Origin: UBA1162 sp049513695
GTDB lineage: Bacteria; Chloroflexota; Dehalococcoidia; GIF9; UBA5629
Assembly (NCBI GenBank): GCA_049513695.1
Contig: JBEKVW010000017.1
Location: forward strand, 1-30,839
Length of the DNA: 30,839 nucleotides
Direction: 5' to 3'
The notes under the pieces were generated by a model. It ran no database searches and was not told the DNA's origin. It was given only the letters and a program-made list of their open reading frames with translations. How positions within the stretch are numbered: the stretch's first letter is position 1; each line of letters begins with the position of its first letter. Shown in pieces: positions 29,907 through 30,839 of this stretch. The position numbers were made by a program, and so were the translations under genes.

Positions 29907-30839
29907 AGCCTCCGGTATCGGCATCAATATCCAGCACTTCGCCGCAGAAATAAAGCCCTTTTATCAGCTTTGACTGCATCGTGCGAGGGTCGACTTCGTC
30001 AAGGCAAATACCCCCGGCCGTCACCATGGCCTCGGCCAGTGGACGCGGGCCTTTAATATCCAGCCTGAAGTCCTTTAAGCTTCGGCTGATATTTTCACGC
30101 TGTTGGATGGTAACCTGGTTGGCCCTGGTCTGCCCGGAAATCCCGGCCTCGACTAAAACGGCTGCGGCTATTTTCTGTGGCACGAAATCTTCGATTATAT
30201 TTTGCATGGAACGTCTGCCGTAACGGCTGAGCGTCTCCAGCAACTCCTGCTCCACATGTTTATGGTCTTTTTGGGGGATGAGGTCGATGGTAAGGGCGGC
30301 GAACCCCTGCTCCAGGGCATCTACTACCGCCAGGCTCATAAGCAGCACAGCCGGGCCGCTGAGGCCGTAATGCGTAAAGATAATGTCGCCGGTGCGGCTT
30401 TCGATGAGAGGTAGCCGGACCTTACGGCCCGCTATGCCGCGTCCGCAGTCTTTATTAGGGATCAAAGACGGGTCGATATCTTCAGACCTGCAGGCAAAAG
30501 ATGTTATCCTTACATCCTTAAGGCTAATACCCTGTACGTCACGGGCTTTTGCTCCCTCCGTAACCAACGGCACCAGCGCAGGCCGCAATTTGACGATTGA
30601 ATGTCCCAATGCAGCGGCAATTTTATATCCGTCGCCGGTTGACCCGGTCTGAGGATAGGAGGCGCCCCCTGCTGCCAGTATTGCTGCATCGGCCCTATAT
30701 GAGATCCTGGCGGTGCATACAGTGGTTACATGTCCACCTGCGGCTTCAATTTCCCTGACAGGTGATTCTATTGCGATTCTGACGCCATTTTGGGATAAAT
30801 ATTGTAAAAGAACGGTTACCACATCCGAGGACCGGCCGG
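29842..30839 (-). CDS. BaiN/HI0933-family NAD(P)/FAD-dependent oxidoreductase, 5' partial
   Basis: A cytoplasmic flavoprotein of the HI0933/YhiN/BaiN group. The frame is open to the right edge: codons before the GTG at 30822 read GRSSD and match the family's FPxSxRAxDVV segment, so the N-terminal FAD-binding GxGxxG region lies outside the window. Visible marks are AAILAAGGASYPQTGSTGDGY, THYGLSGPAVL and the C-terminal GEVLDIDADTGGFNLQAAFSTG, which contacts FAD. BaiN reduces bile-acid enones in gut clostridia, but most homologues have no known substrate. It overlaps maf tail-to-tail by 65 nt. Confidence 0.92.
   Translation of the reverse strand, partial: GRSSDVVTVLLQYLSQNGVRIAIESPVREIEAAGGHVTTVCTARISYRADAAILAAGGASYPQTGSTGDGYKIAAALGHSIVKLRPALVPLVTEGAKARDVQGISLKDVRITSFACRSEDIDPSLIPNKDCGRGIAGRKVRLPLIESRTGDIIFTHYGLSGPAVLLMSLAVVDALEQGFAALTIDLIPQKDHKHVEQELLETLSRYGRRSMQNIIEDFVPQKIAAAVLVEAGISGQTRANQVTIQQRENISRSLKDFRLDIKGPRPLAEAMVTAGGICLDEVDPRTMQSKLIKGLYFCGEVLDIDADTGGFNLQAAFSTGYLAGDSAAMPG

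Noticed and set aside
1..30839. CRISPR arrays, transposases, rRNA, riboswitches and intact tRNA genes
   Set aside because: I looked for spaced direct repeats, transposase-like proteins and conserved RNA motifs by reading and found none; a covariance-model search would be needed to exclude diverged RNAs.

Overview
The window is about 31 kb of gene-dense bacterial chromosome with a GC content near one half by eye. It carries no phage or plasmid core genes, transposase or CRISPR array. The mix of genes suggests an anaerobic sediment or groundwater bacterium: a tungsten/molybdopterin aldehyde:ferredoxin oxidoreductase, an NDP-forming acyl-CoA synthetase subunit, a cobalamin-dependent radical SAM protein, DUF763, and cytochrome bd as the only oxidase. 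Chloroflexota, class Dehalococcoidia or a relative, is my best guess. That is inference from gene content, not from a marker gene.

Left part (1-9650), carboxylate uptake and activation. A 5'-truncated aldehyde ferredoxin oxidoreductase is followed by a TetR-type regulator on the minus strand. The regulator is divergent from a complete five-gene LivKHMGF-type ABC importer (2763-7447). A class I AMP-forming acyl-CoA ligase converges on the importer (7992-9650) and ends at a strong terminator. The 544-bp gap between them holds two unexplained dyads, one of them a 42-bp concentric palindrome. The simplest reading is import of a branched-chain or aromatic acid, CoA activation, and aldehyde/acid interconversion under TetR control.

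Middle (9966-14491). A B12-binding radical SAM protein is followed by a tight three-gene operon. Its first gene fuses a rubredoxin-type Fe(Cys)4 domain to a four-helix DUF2231-like membrane domain, and cydA and cydB follow. This is the most interesting functional association in the window.

Right part (14512-30839) is a run of mostly monocistronic genes in alternating orientation: a CARDB lipoprotein, a phosphotriesterase-family hydrolase, a gamma carbonic anhydrase, a flavodoxin-fold quinone reductase, a frameshifted DUF763 gene, and an isochorismatase-fold hydrolase with Gly instead of the catalytic Cys. Next come a YfcE-type phosphoesterase, an exported anchored protein, glycerate 2-kinase, a GNAT acetyltransferase, a C69/secernin peptidase, an SDR, a PsbP-like protein, an NDP-forming CoA ligase subunit, a Ste24-type M48 protease, an Ig-like lipoprotein, Maf, and a 5'-truncated BaiN/HI0933 flavoprotein. 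A 43-nt 3'-half of an initiator-type tRNA-Met at 25948-25990 looks like a relic integrase attachment site.

At least two genes (17159 and 28761) have near-consensus sigma-70 promoters placed so that the transcript would start at the start codon, suggesting leaderless mRNAs. Many other genes have clear GGAGG ribosome binding sites. Several starts are moved here from the longest reading frame on that basis.
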